From Jackrogersella multiformis (lineage: Eukaryota > Ascomycota > Sordariomycetes > Xylariales > Hypoxylaceae), in contig CADCXD010000007.1 of NCBI GenBank assembly GCA_902806575.1, positions 868,001-932,000 of the forward strand: a stretch of 64,000 nt of DNA, read 5' to 3'. Below, piece by piece: positions 24,189 through 34,776 of the stretch; position 1 is the first letter of the stretch; every line of letters starts with the position of its first letter. A program made the position numbers and the translations under genes. The notes under the pieces were generated by a model, which made no database searches, was not told the DNA's origin, and was given only the letters and a program-made list of their open reading frames with translations.

Positions 24189-24709
24189 CGCATCTTGTTA
24201 ATCGGTTGCTAAAAAGCAATGTTGGTAAGTCTCTGGCTTGTTGTCTTAGAAAGTTGAAGAAGTTGACATTGTGCGCAACACAACGCGAGACAAGACGCGG
24301 AAGAGCTTCAGGCTACCTACTAGGTACCTAGGTAGGTACCTAGGAGACGCCCCACTTATTACATATGCCTACCTAGGTAGCAATCACATGCAGCGCCTCT
24401 AATAGGGGTAAGTATCTACCTATGTAGGGCTACCTACCTGTATGTAGTCCTTTTATTATTAGATGCGCAACATCCATTAGCATGGATGGGAAATATCACC
24501 TATGTGCCTACCTGGGTACCTAAGATAGGTAGTTACCAAACTTCCTGGATTGAAAAATGCTATATGCATTGAGGTAGCCATAAATACGTGTAAACAGCAT
24601 GTTCGGAAACTTCCGACCCAAGCCGTACCTGCCCCGATGATCCCTTGCTCGCTTTGATACCATAGACGCCGTGAAAGAAAAAGCAACCAGATCGAGGTCA
24701 TTGGCAACA
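24189..24709. other. intergenic region rich in palindromic motif
   Basis: No gene. The segment carries a dense set of TACCTAGGTA-type motifs between 24,311 and 24,535, including several overlapping copies. Confidence 0.5.
24311..24380. repeat. clustered TACCTAGGTA palindromes
   Basis: Overlapping copies of ACCTAGGTACCTAGGTAGG-type sequence occur here, and the unit recurs dozens of times in intergenic DNA across the window. The unit is its own reverse complement. Function unknown; see the separate finding. Confidence 0.75.
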
Positions 24710-25670
24710 TCACTTCTTCCTTCCCCTCTTAAGTCTCGCGGCAGCAGCTTGGAAAGCTTCCTCCGAGGGCTCTTCCTCCGGAATTACACGCTTCTTGCCC
24801 TTCTTACTACTCGGAGCCGCACCGTACTTAGCCGCCAGATTATCAAGAAAGTTGCCTCGGCTTTGCTGGTTACTGCGGATGAGCGCTGCTAGGTCGTCCT
24901 CGGATGATCCCTTCTTGCTCTTGCCCTTGCCCTTGCTGCCTTTCTTGTCCTTGTTGCCGAATAACTTGTCATGCACCCCTAGTTCCTTAGCATACTCCTC
25001 GGCCTCGGTACTCTCGTTCTGCGCGGCCTTGATCCGGGCTTCCTTAGATTTCTTGCCCTCGTGCGTGTAGGCCTTGAACGCAGGAACATCTTTACTCGTA
25101 ATTGCCTCGTCTATGATCGCGCGGAACCGTTCGTCGTCTTCGAGGACGTCGCTGAGCATGACTGACTCGTAAATCCTGTCCAGCTTGCCCTTGTGCTGTT
25201 CATATGCGATTAGGAGATCGTCCTTTTCTTCGTCGGACCCCTTGTATTTCTTGGCGAATTTCTCAATCGCATCAGCGGTAACAGTGTCGCGGTACTGTTC
25301 TCGGTAGAAGTCCGTCCAGCTGAAGCCGTCCGAGTCAACGATAGATTCGGAGGTCGATCCTGTCTCATCATAGCGCTTGCGTCTCGCCGGATCAGATAGG
25401 ATTGCGTATGCGAAGGCTATAGACTGAAATTTCTCGTGGGCCTCTTGTTTCTGGTCTTGGGGAACCTTATCTAGGGACGGTATATGTCAGAATGAGTAAA
25501 TGAATTGGAATACCACTTGTATCTTGGAGCTTACCTGGGTGGTTTTTTAGAGCAAGTTTTCGATAGGCTGATTTGATTTGACCCTCGTCTGCCGTGCGCT
25601 CTAGACCAAGAACCTCATACGGATCTATGGTAGGCGGTTCCCCATCGAGGAGGTCATCCGAATTGACCAT
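24710..25670 (-). CDS. J-domain co-chaperone (DNAJC9-like)
   Basis: Two exons (25670-25535, 25470-24710) encode 298 residues. The J domain fills residues about 16-85: DPYEVLGLERTADEGQIKSA, the HPD tripeptide at 44-46, and FQSIAFAYAILSDPARRKRY. The 64-nt intron splits the Asp codon of HPD. A middle helical region (EQHKGKLDRIYESVMLSD) and a lysine-rich, acidic-patterned C-terminus (GSKGKGKSKKGSSEDD and RLKRGRKK) resemble DNAJC9 and fungal orthologues, which stimulate Hsp70 ATPase and act in the nucleus on histones. That role is inferred from similarity. The upstream in-frame TTG at 25679 is not used here; the first ATG is at 25670. It is divergent from the deaminase gene, with about 310 bp between. 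Confidence 0.92.
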
Positions 25671-25983
25671 GGTGGGCAAAGATTGATGGATGGCTTAGGA
25701 ATTGGTAATGGAAAAGGATAAAGAGCAGCTGGCTAGTTGAGTTTGATGATGAAATACCGAGTTCGTGTTACACGCGTTTTCCGGTCTACGCGACTTACCG
25801 ATAAGAAACATTCCATTAATAATTTTAGCGGGGTATCGTGCATGCACCTAGCTGCCTAGATACCTACCTAGGTACATACAATACACTGTTTAAACGGATG
25901 AGCACAATCTACAAGACACCCCTTTTTAACAACTCTATTCCATCACAACTTAGTTGCTAAACAAACCCCTACCCCTTTCGAAA
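25671..25983. promoter_or_regulatory. shared divergent promoter region
   Basis: This 313-bp gap separates the divergent starts of the J-protein and deaminase genes, so both promoters must lie within it. It contains a palindromic motif cluster (acctacctaggtac) at 25,862-25,876. No other element could be assigned. Confidence 0.55.
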
Positions 25984-26514
25984 ATGACTGAGAGGACTCT
26001 TCAACAAGCTGGGGAAATAGAGGCAGGAGACCATCTGTCGTATATGAAACTTGCCCTTTCTTTAGCCACTAAATCCCCACCAAAGCCTACGAACTATCGA
26101 GTCGGAGCTATCGTGGTGGACACAGCTACGAATGAAATACTGGCGACTGGCTATACACTGGAGCTTCCGGGAAACACCCACGCGGAACAGTGTTGTTTTG
26201 AGAAGCTTGCAAAGAAGTATGATGTTCCAGCAAGCCGCCTAGGTGAAGCACTCCCAGATGGGGTCATACTTTACACCACAGTTGAGCCGTGTTCTCAAAG
26301 GCTCAGCGGAAACTTGCCGTGCGTCGATAGGATATTAGCTATAGGGAACAAGATCAAGACTGTATATGTCGGGGTGTATGAACCAGAGAAATTCGTCAGC
26401 GATAATTCTAGCAAGCAAAAATTGAAGGGTGTTGGCATTGGGTTCGTTCACGTTGCTGGGCTTGAGAAAGAGATACTAGAAGTTGCGACGGCAGGTCATC
26501 GGAAATCTGCCTAA
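25984..26514 (+). CDS. zinc-dependent cytidine/deoxycytidylate-deaminase-fold protein (Rib2 deaminase-like)
   Basis: An intronless frame of 176 residues. The zinc site is complete: His66 and Glu68 in NTHAEQC, with Cys103 and Cys113 in EPCSQRLSGNLPC. The unusually long PCSxRLSGNxPC spacing is the form seen in the pyrimidine deaminase of riboflavin synthesis (C-terminus of yeast Rib2) rather than in ordinary cytidine deaminases. The reaction expected from that group is deamination of the diaminopyrimidine ribitol phosphate intermediate, but stand-alone fungal members are often uncharacterised. The first ATG is at 25984; the upstream in-frame codon at 25954 is TTG. No targeting signal is seen. 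Confidence 0.87.
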   Translation: MTERTLQQAGEIEAGDHLSYMKLALSLATKSPPKPTNYRVGAIVVDTATNEILATGYTLELPGNTHAEQCCFEKLAKKYDVPASRLGEALPDGVILYTTVEPCSQRLSGNLPCVDRILAIGNKIKTVYVGVYEPEKFVSDNSSKQKLKGVGIGFVHVAGLEKEILEVATAGHRKSA

Positions 26515-26837
26515 TATATCTTATAGAACAATGGTATCACCACTTAAAAGAGGAGACGAAGTGCAAGCGCAGTACTCAAATTTGAAATTTACTCATAGGC
26601 ACCTCAGCTAGCATTCTCAAGATGAAGATTGCTCTCTCTATCAGGACCCCTTGAGAAAATAAGAGAAAAGAACTTTGAAAGTCCTCGAAATTCTTATTAG
26701 TCAATCTCATCACATGGTCACGACGTGCCTAGCAAGATTCATCTATGTTCTGATAGACCACAAAAAGTATTGGAAAAAGGACACAAAAAATTTGGTTCGA
26801 GGTACCTCGTCTCTGTGACAAGATGCATCGGGAATTG
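26515..26837. other. intergenic region before tRNA-Lys
   Basis: It contains the 3' flank of the deaminase gene. An A6 run at 26785-26790 reads as T6 on the minus strand, 48 nt beyond the tRNA-Lys 3' end. It is the nearest candidate Pol III terminator. Confidence 0.45.
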
Positions 26838-26965
26838 AGCCCGATGCGGGGGTCGAACCCGCAACCTTGAGATTAAGAGTCTCACGCTATTAGATGTTAG
26901 TAATCATGCTTAATTTGAGATCCTGATGAGGATCAACTAACCTCTACCGATTGAGCTAACCGGGC
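26838..26965 (-). tRNA. tRNA-Lys(CTT) interrupted by a 55-bp insertion in the D stem
   Basis: If positions 26887-26941 are removed, the minus strand gives a perfect 73-nt tRNA-Lys: acceptor GCCCGGT/ATCGGGC with discriminator T, D stem GCTC/GAGC, and anticodon stem TGAGA/TCTCA around loop CTCTTAA. The variable loop is AGGTT, and the T arm is GCGGG-TTCGACC-CCCGC. The 5' part is 24 nt (26942-26965). The insertion falls in the 3' strand of the D stem (between the bases usually numbered 24 and 25), not at the canonical 37/38 site, which has no intron. A box and B box are both intact, so Pol III transcription is plausible. Whether a mature tRNA forms depends on removing the insert. Confidence 0.9.
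26887..26941 (-). other. spliceosomal-intron-like insertion within tRNA-Lys
   Basis: The 55-nt insert begins GTTAGT and ends AATAG on the minus strand. It contains an exact TACTAAC branch-site consensus (26896-26902) about nine bases before its end. It also holds a 6-bp hairpin, GATCCTCATCAGGATC (26919-26934). These are the marks of a short fungal pre-mRNA intron. Because flanking bases repeat (AG on both sides), the exact edges can slide by two bases; the GT..AG register is the only one giving intron ends. Confidence 0.75.
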
Positions 26966-29900
26966 AAACCAGACTGTGCCGGCTGTGATGACTGGGTCTG
27001 AATTAATGGTATATATCGGGAGTACGGAAAGCAGGTACGGAACTCCGAAGTTGTACCGGCCGTGCTTGCCTTTCTACAAACACATTCGTACTCTAGTTTG
27101 GTTTGGTTTTAGTATTATTTTTTCTTTACTAAAGCATACTATCTATTCCAAAGCCTAGTACTTCTAATAAATGTATGTACCAGATCTCAATTCGAAAACG
27201 AACACCGTATGGTAATACTCAAGAAGTAAAACAACAAACTGCGGTGGTTAAGAGACATGGGTTCTACTAAATGGACTGTTATTTGCGATCGAAGTTGCAC
27301 CAGGTATAAAAATTCATTGGCATCTTAGGAGTAACGATATAAAGAGCCACCTCTTCATCGGTGCCTATATAAGGTTTGGTTTGTGGTATTGCATTTCATT
27401 GCTTCCAGACAATATGCAGCTATTATACATACTAGGCTAGGTATACACATATAAATCATCAACGTCATTTACAAGCAATTACTCCTCTCAGGTACCTAGG
27501 TAAGTTATCCTGTTGAGAAAATGGCAAATCATACTGTTAGGACAACGATACGGATATTTCTTGCCTTTGGAATTACCACCTGGAAGTTGTTACACTATTT
27601 CCAAGGTTGCTCCGTCCATGCAGATCTAAAAGGCGGTAATTGTTTAAGTACCTACGTGGCCCTCCAAAGAAAAGATGAAGGATGCTCATAGGCATGTCGC
27701 ATACGTAGGGTGAGTTACACAGTCGGGTTGTGATGATCATGCAGACACGGCCAAAGTGGCTGCTTTCCGTTCGCATTGAGCCTTATGCGGCCCCTCTCGC
27801 AAGGAGAGAAGCAGGAAATGCATGTTACCGCTCCGAATTCCGATCCAATAAGGAGACACATTCAGTCGTAACCTCCAATGACAATATTTTATCGACTGGC
27901 TGGTTCAAGTAAAATGTGCAAACCTCCAAATTCGCCGATGTTATTTTGGTCTAAGCGAGTAAAGGGTGAAAACCCTACCCACCGTTCCTTGGTAGCTCGG
28001 CGGCTGTGGGGACGATGGCGCGAGTAACGGGCCGATCCGATAATGTATTGTATCCCCATGGGGTTTAGCTGGGCTGAGAAGTACGACAACCTCCAATGTA
28101 AGTAGGTATCTGATCATTTTCCGCTCTCATTTTTCTAAGGAGGTATGGGATTCTCAATGGTTGTGAGGAAGATGAAAGGTGATTTGTTTGGGCTCGAGGA
28201 GTTTACGTGTCATTAAACTACGGGAGATTGATAATTATACTACGAAGACACTTCTTGCTCTCCAATGAGAGAGGCACTTTCACTTTCTTCCTGCCTACAG
28301 ATCGGCAACCAGCAAAAAAAAACAGGAAGCGTGGCGTGGCGTGTCTACTTGGGCTTGCATTATGCATGACGATGACCAGGCCAAGTTAGAGCTAATTGAT
28401 GAAAGCATAAGGCTGAAGCTCATTTACTATTACGGGTAATGTCTAAGTATTGCTATTTGTTCAAATAACAAAATAACTAGTGCTTAAGGTATAAGATACA
28501 TTTGATGCTCTGTTTTTTTACGGCGATTTATTAAGTATACCTTTAATATGAGGTTGAAAATGAAAGACTTTAAACAGTCGCGTTCTATATTAATATATCA
28601 AGTTTAAAACTGTACATATCATTGGGTCGTCAATAATTAAATAGGCATGATCTAGCGAAAAGTCACTTAAGGTGAGTCATAAACTGGTCGGCTTTAGCAT
28701 GACTGGTTGTGATGAGCTGACAGGTTGTTGCTGTCTAAAAGGGACATGTCATTTATGTTGGACATAGTCTATCACTGATAATCTGTACATTTTGGATACT
28801 TGGTTTTTCTACTTACTTAGCTGCTTAGGTACCTAGTCATAACAATTGTCGTATTGCATAAGCATGGCGATATCTAGGTACACTATTGACTTCACAGTGT
28901 TAGTTACCTAATTACGTACCTGTGTAACCAACATGTCAATTGAAGGGTGTGACGATAAATAAATATCATGCCTAAGTTCTCAGAGGTCAGATTCCGAGCA
29001 AATTGTATGTACATACACCGCAACCATTGTTTGAAAAAGCAAATGAAAGGTGGTAGAGCGGTAAAAGCCTGTAGGCCGGCAGGCTGGAAAGAATCTTAGA
29101 AGTTAGAAGGTTCTTGAATGGATGTTTAGAATCTTCCAGTTTGACTTTTATGACTTATTACTTACTTGGCGTACCTACCTACACTAGGTATGATACTTTT
29201 GGTCGAACATTTACTCGACACGAAAGACACAAGACATCATAAAACACTTCGAAGGTTGCGACATACATATAGGTATTTCTGTGCTAAGTAGTAGGTAGTG
29301 ACGTCTTTTTGTGCGGGATACACCTGAGCTGGAGAAAAGCCACGAGGGGCTGGAGGGGCTGGAGGGGCTGGAGGGGTAAGGAAACAAGGATACGGGTTGA
29401 GACAGGGATAAGCCAACGCCCAGAACCATAGGTGCGGGTCTAAAGCATAAAGTTATGCTTTAAACGGTTTAGCTGCCCAACTGGGGAGGACATTAATAGA
29501 TACCGAAACCTTGGATCATTGTGACACAACTTCCATCACACCGCTTGTAAATATTAAAAAAAGGAAAAAGAAAGGAAGAGAAGCAAGTTGATTTGACCAT
29601 GAATGGTAGGATTTCTTTCTCGCGTGGAAAAGCCCTATTACCTGATATTCTTAGAGAAACGAGAGTATGGGCAAGAAGCCGTTCGTGGCACCGGATACCA
29701 TATTACCTAGATAGTGTATATTATGTACCTACGTACTCAGGTAAGTAGTTTAAGTGACTTTTATGTATTGCATATCTTTAATTAATGGCCCCGTCGTGCT
29801 GGTGAGGTGGGCCTTATATCTTTAAATTAGGCTTCTACTTGCTTTTCCTTTTCTTACTACTTTAGGTACCTAGGGTATGCATGCTTCTTCATTATTATTT

Positions 29901-30821
29901 ATTATTCATAACCTGTGTAAGTAATATACCTACCTAGGTACTTAACAGTTCCAAGGTCATCCTCTTATAAAATGTGCCAGATCATGTCTCTTTCTATTTA
30001 GGTGTACAGAACCTTCAACCTTTCGGTCCGGGCTGAATGAACATTGTCAACAAAATACCTGGATATCTTTAAGAATTGTTCATATTATCTGAACATCCTT
30101 CATCTCGTTTGAGTGTTCAGATTGATCAGCTTCAAGGTACACCCGCCTTGCAGCCGTATCCGCATTATACACTACCTAGACCTACCTACCTGGTGGCAGA
30201 TCTCGTTTGCCTCTCACACCCCACACCTATCATCAACACCAACACTAACACTAACACCAACGGCCAAAAGTCCTCAACACATCTGGTATGTAACCAACCT
30301 ACAACACCATCGCTCTCATGCAAGTAGCCTCAAGTTTCCTGCATCTCGACCTGTTGTATTTTTCTTGTATCTATCTGTTTTCACAGTCAAACTCTTTTGT
30401 TGCTTTGGCAAGCGAGCCATGCCTGTTTTCTGACGACGGTCTACTTGCTTGCACGGTCGTGCGTGTCTCGACACTCACAGAACCAACATACTTCCTATAT
30501 AAATATAGATACCCATCTAAAGCACTAAGGCTATTACCTAATTAATCCATCCTTCATCGTATCTATATTCACAAGGGAATCTTAAAGTTCAGTATCTCAT
30601 ACTCTTACTACAGATCTATCACATCATATTTCGAGTAGACACTCGTAATATTTGCCCACTTCAAAGGCTTCTCTATCGACCCTCAACATCCCATCACTAC
30701 AGATCATCTAAACATTCACACCGACATAATATTCTTGATCTTTACACTTCTCAAATTCGATTCTATCTAGACAGAACTTCGTCTACCTCATTTCTCCCCA
30801 AGCATTATCTTAAAGGCCACC
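26966..30821. other. gene-poor region, 3.9 kb
   Basis: No coding frame is supported on either strand. It contains AT-rich segments (28,440-28,620), motif clusters (27,490; 28,828; 29,170; 29,730; 29,862; 29,930) and a 9-bp minisatellite at 29,344. From about 30,020 the sequence turns pyrimidine-rich without the palindromic motif, including CAACAC/TAACAC units at 30,233-30,262. This probably marks the promoter and 5' leader of the Argonaute gene. Confidence 0.5.
29344..29376 (+). repeat. 9-bp minisatellite (GAGGGGCTG)
   Basis: Three perfect tandem copies of GAGGGGCTG are followed by a partial fourth unit. The repeat is intergenic. Confidence 0.85.
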
Positions 30822-33800
30822 ATGGCGGACCGTGGTGGCAGAGGTAGAGGTCGTGGCGATCGTGGAGGTGGACGAGGTGATCGTGGAGGAGGACGAGGCG
30901 GTCCTCGCGGAGGTCGTGGCGGCGAGAGTGCTACATTTTCCGGAATAGGCTCTGGGGGAGACTATCGCGGTGGCCGCGGCGGTGGTGATAATCGTGGAGG
31001 TCGTGGCGGAGGAGACTTCCGAGGTGGAAGGGGCGATTTCCGTGGTGGACGGGGAGATTTCCGTGGTGGACGGGGAGATTTCCGTGGCGGACGGGGTGGA
31101 GGAGGTGGCCGAGGCGGTTTCGGACGAGACCAATTCGCCGGGGAGGATTTAGTATACAAGTATGTTTCCATCCATTCCATATCAACGATTCAACCTTATG
31201 AATAATTCGGTACTGACAACAATATAGGCAAAATTCTGCACCCCCGCCGGATATAAAGATCACACAACTGGAGGACAAGATCCTTCAGGACTTGGGTATG
31301 GTCAACAAGATGTCAGCCCTGAAGATTGCTTCAAGCAAGGGCTCAAAACCCCCTACCCAGGAAGATCTGCCTTGTCGACCGGCTTTTGGTACGAACGGCA
31401 CAAAGGTTACCCTCTGGGCCAACTATTTCGCATTGGATGTCAAAACCCCATCTTTATATAGATATGCCATCAAAGCTACTGAACAGGCGAAGGCTACAGA
31501 TGAGACGAAGGCTACAGCTCAGACGAAGAAGCCATCCAAGAAGGGTGATAAGACCCGTGAAGCCAAAGGCATGAAGCTCCATGCCGTTATCAAGTCGGCC
31601 TTGAACCAGGTCGCCCAAGGAATTTCCTACGCGACGGAATTCAAAGGCCAAGTCATTTCCACCTCACCGCTCCCACTCCCGGACGACAACATAGTCAGGG
31701 TACCATATACGGATGAGGGGAGGAACGATATTTATGAGGTCAAATTTGATCCTTCGCCCGACATCAATATGGATGCACTAAGAGCATATATTCGATCGAT
31801 GCAGCCTCCACCCGGTGATAACAAATTTCCAAGGTTCGAAGAAGCTATTGATGCCCTTAGCATCATTACTGGATACCGGGCGCGAGCCAGTGATCAAGTC
31901 GGTTCTTTAGGCCGAAGCCGGTATTTTCCATTAGATCTTCCTTCGGAGATCAATTCATTAGGCCCATCGGAATTCAACAGCGTTATTCGTGGATATTTCC
32001 AGAGTGCCCGTCCTGCCACAGGTCGTCTTCTGCTCAATGCTAATGTCAGCCACGGGGTATTCCGCCCTGCAGGAAGCATGACTGAATTAATGGAAAAATT
32101 CGGTCTCACTGCTCCTGCAAACTATCTCAACAAGTATTTGTCGGGGCTTCGATGCATCTGCAAGATACTGCCCGAAAAGACAGTACCGGGCTCGAAAGGT
32201 GGTAAGCAGTCTGGGGAAAGATACATCAAGAAGCTAATCGCGGGTATCGCGATGCCTAGTGACGGCAGTGGTCAGGACAGGCCGAAGGTGAAACGGTCTG
32301 GCGCTGGACCTTCGGAAGTTTCGTTCCAACTTTCGACTGATGCAACACCGCGTCTGAAAGCGGGCATGACCTGTACTGTCACAGAGTACTACCGGGAAAG
32401 TATGTATCCACACTCTTCCTCCCCGATCCTGATGCTAATGGCTGCGCAGAGTATGGCTTCACCCCGAAAGAAAAGTACCCTTTGGTGAAATTCGGCAAAG
32501 ACAGACCTACGTATTTCCCAGCAGAATTGGTTGAGGTGATACCCGGGCAGGTTCTTAAGCGTAAGACGACACCTGATGAGACGGCCCAAATGATTCTATT
32601 CGCGTGTCGGTCGCCCTGGGCTAACGCGACGTCTTTAATGACCGTGGGTCGCAAAGTTCTGGGTCTCGAAGGAAACCCCAAGCTTGTAAGCAATAATTTG
32701 CAGCCACGATTACGACTTGAATGTGGTTACTGATTATATATAGGCCGAGTTTAAAGTTACTGCAGGTAAGGAGCTGTTGACAGTGACGGGGCGTGAGCTC
32801 TTGGCCCCTGATGTCGCCTATCTCGACTCTAGATCCAATAGGAATCGTATCATAAAATCGCAAGACGGAAGTTGGAACATGCGAGATGTGAAAGTTGTCA
32901 AGCCTGGTCGTCCGATTGATAAGTGGACTTGGATCAATATCGACACCGGTGGCTACTCGCCAGATAACCAAACTGTTCTGGGCGCTATGAAACAATGGGT
33001 TACATTTATGCGTGGAATGGGCATCAATCTGGCAGATCGGCCACTTCCTTACCAATTCGCCCCTACAGTCCAAATCCCGAGGTCGGCAGCGCCCCTTGAT
33101 ATTCTGAGGCAACAATTCAAGCAGTTCGGGCGCGAACCTCCTAAGTTTGTATTCGTCGTTCTCCCCGGAAAGAAGACTGACACGGCAATTTACAATGCGA
33201 TAAAATACCTAGGGGATGTTGAGTTTGGCTATCCCACCGTCTGCGTCTTGCGGGCCAATATCATCAAGTGCCAACCCCAATACTTTGCCAACGTTGCCCT
33301 CAAAGTCAACCTGAAGATGGGCGGGGTTAATCACAAGCTAAGTAATGATGTCCGCATCATTAAGGATGGCAAGACAATGGTGGTCGGCTACGACGTCACG
33401 CACCCAACGAACCTTAGAGGTGGCAGTGAAGGCCTACCAAGCTTGGTGGGGATGGTATCGAGCATCGACCAGGACCTAGCCCAATGGCCAGCGACGGCTT
33501 GGGCGCAGGCTGGAAAGCTTGAGATGCTCGACGACAATCTCAAGGAAAGGTTTGCCGGGCGCCTGAAGCTGTGGAGAGATCATAATAAGTCCCAGCTACC
33601 GCAGAATATCATCATCTTCCGGGATGGTGTGTCCGAGGGACAATTCCAGCAGGTCTTGGACAAGGAGCTTCCATTGATACGAGCAGCCTGCGCCGCCTCT
33701 TATCCTGCTAACCAGGCTCCAAAGATATCGATGATCGTGTCAGTGAAGCGTCACCAAACACGCTTCTATCCCACGGACCCGCAGCATATGACCAAGTCCA

Positions 33801-34263
33801 GAAACATCAAGAATGGCACTGTGGTAGACCGCGGCGTCACTCAGGCGACAGTTTGGGATTTCTTCCTAACTGCCCACCAGGCCTTACAAGGTAATTCCCA
33901 TCATACCCCCGCTTTGCCCTAAAAGCTGGGTTTCTTACTAACTCGGAACGTGATGTAGGCACCGCCCGACCCGCACACTACACAGTGCTACTGGACGAAG
34001 TCTTCCGTTCGACTCTCGGGTTGGAAGCGGCCAACGGTCTCGAAGCGTTGACACACGAGATGTGCTACTTGTTCGGCCGAGCTACGAAAGCCGTCAGTAT
34101 CTGCCCTCCGGCATATTATGCAGATATCGTCTGTACTCGTCACCGAGTCTATGTGGCGGACTACTTTGACCGCTCTGAGACTCAGTCCACGACTAGCTCG
34201 GTGACTGCGGTGCCATCTGTCAGCATTAATCCAAATTTGGTGGATACCATGTACTACATCTGA
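30822..34263 (+). CDS. Argonaute (QDE-2-type) RNA-silencing protein
   Basis: Five exons (30822-31159, 31228-32399, 32450-32685, 32744-33890, 33959-34263) encode 1,065 residues. Residues 1-105 are an RGG-rich disordered tail with tandem DFRGGRG units. The N, L1, PAZ (YREKYGFTPKEKYPLVKFG, YFPAELVEVIPGQVLKRKT), MID and PIWI domains follow. In PIWI the slicer residues are present: Asp798 in GYDVTHP, Asp875 in FRDGVSEGQ and His971 in ARPAHYTVLLDEVF, with a plausible glutamate finger in GKLEMLDDNL. The C-terminus is the usual hydrophobic MYYI. It should bind small RNAs and be able to cleave targets in quelling/RNAi. Neurospora has two Argonautes (QDE-2, SMS-2); the RGG tail favours the QDE-2 side, but I cannot settle it. 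Introns of 50-68 nt all fit in phase. Confidence 0.96.
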
Positions 34264-34776
34264 GCTGTGGTATAATGTTGATTTCATCTCCTACAGTTGA
34301 AGGGAAAATTGGATTTGGTATTGGGCTGTTTTTGAATGGGGACGGTTTGGATGGATTACGGGCGCCTAGGTTTGGCAATGATGACATTCGCATGTAAATG
34401 TCGTAGGTAAAGTTCCCCTTCGTTAGCAGTATCAACCGGTATTTAGTTCTGGTCTTAGATTCGATCTCGTAATTATTAGAGGTAGACATTAAAAAGCTTT
34501 TATTAAGACTAAGTGATGAGTTATTACCTTCTCCTTTTTCCGTATGGCTTTGATCACCATGGTTTCGTATTGATGCACTCCTAGCTATTTGGCTAACCAG
34601 ACAAGGACATCTTGTCACAAATCGGTCTTAGGTAGGTGTGTATCGAGTAGATGATATGGGGTCTCATATTCCTCTACGTGACAAGGACAACTTCTAGATC
34701 TATATCACAGCCGGCATATACAACATATACCTACCCTTATAGGCAGGCACACATGTCATCCACGCCAAAACTTAGA
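34264..34776. other. convergent intergenic region
   Basis: It lies between the 3' ends of the Argonaute and drug-efflux genes. No coding frame is supported. Confidence 0.45.
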
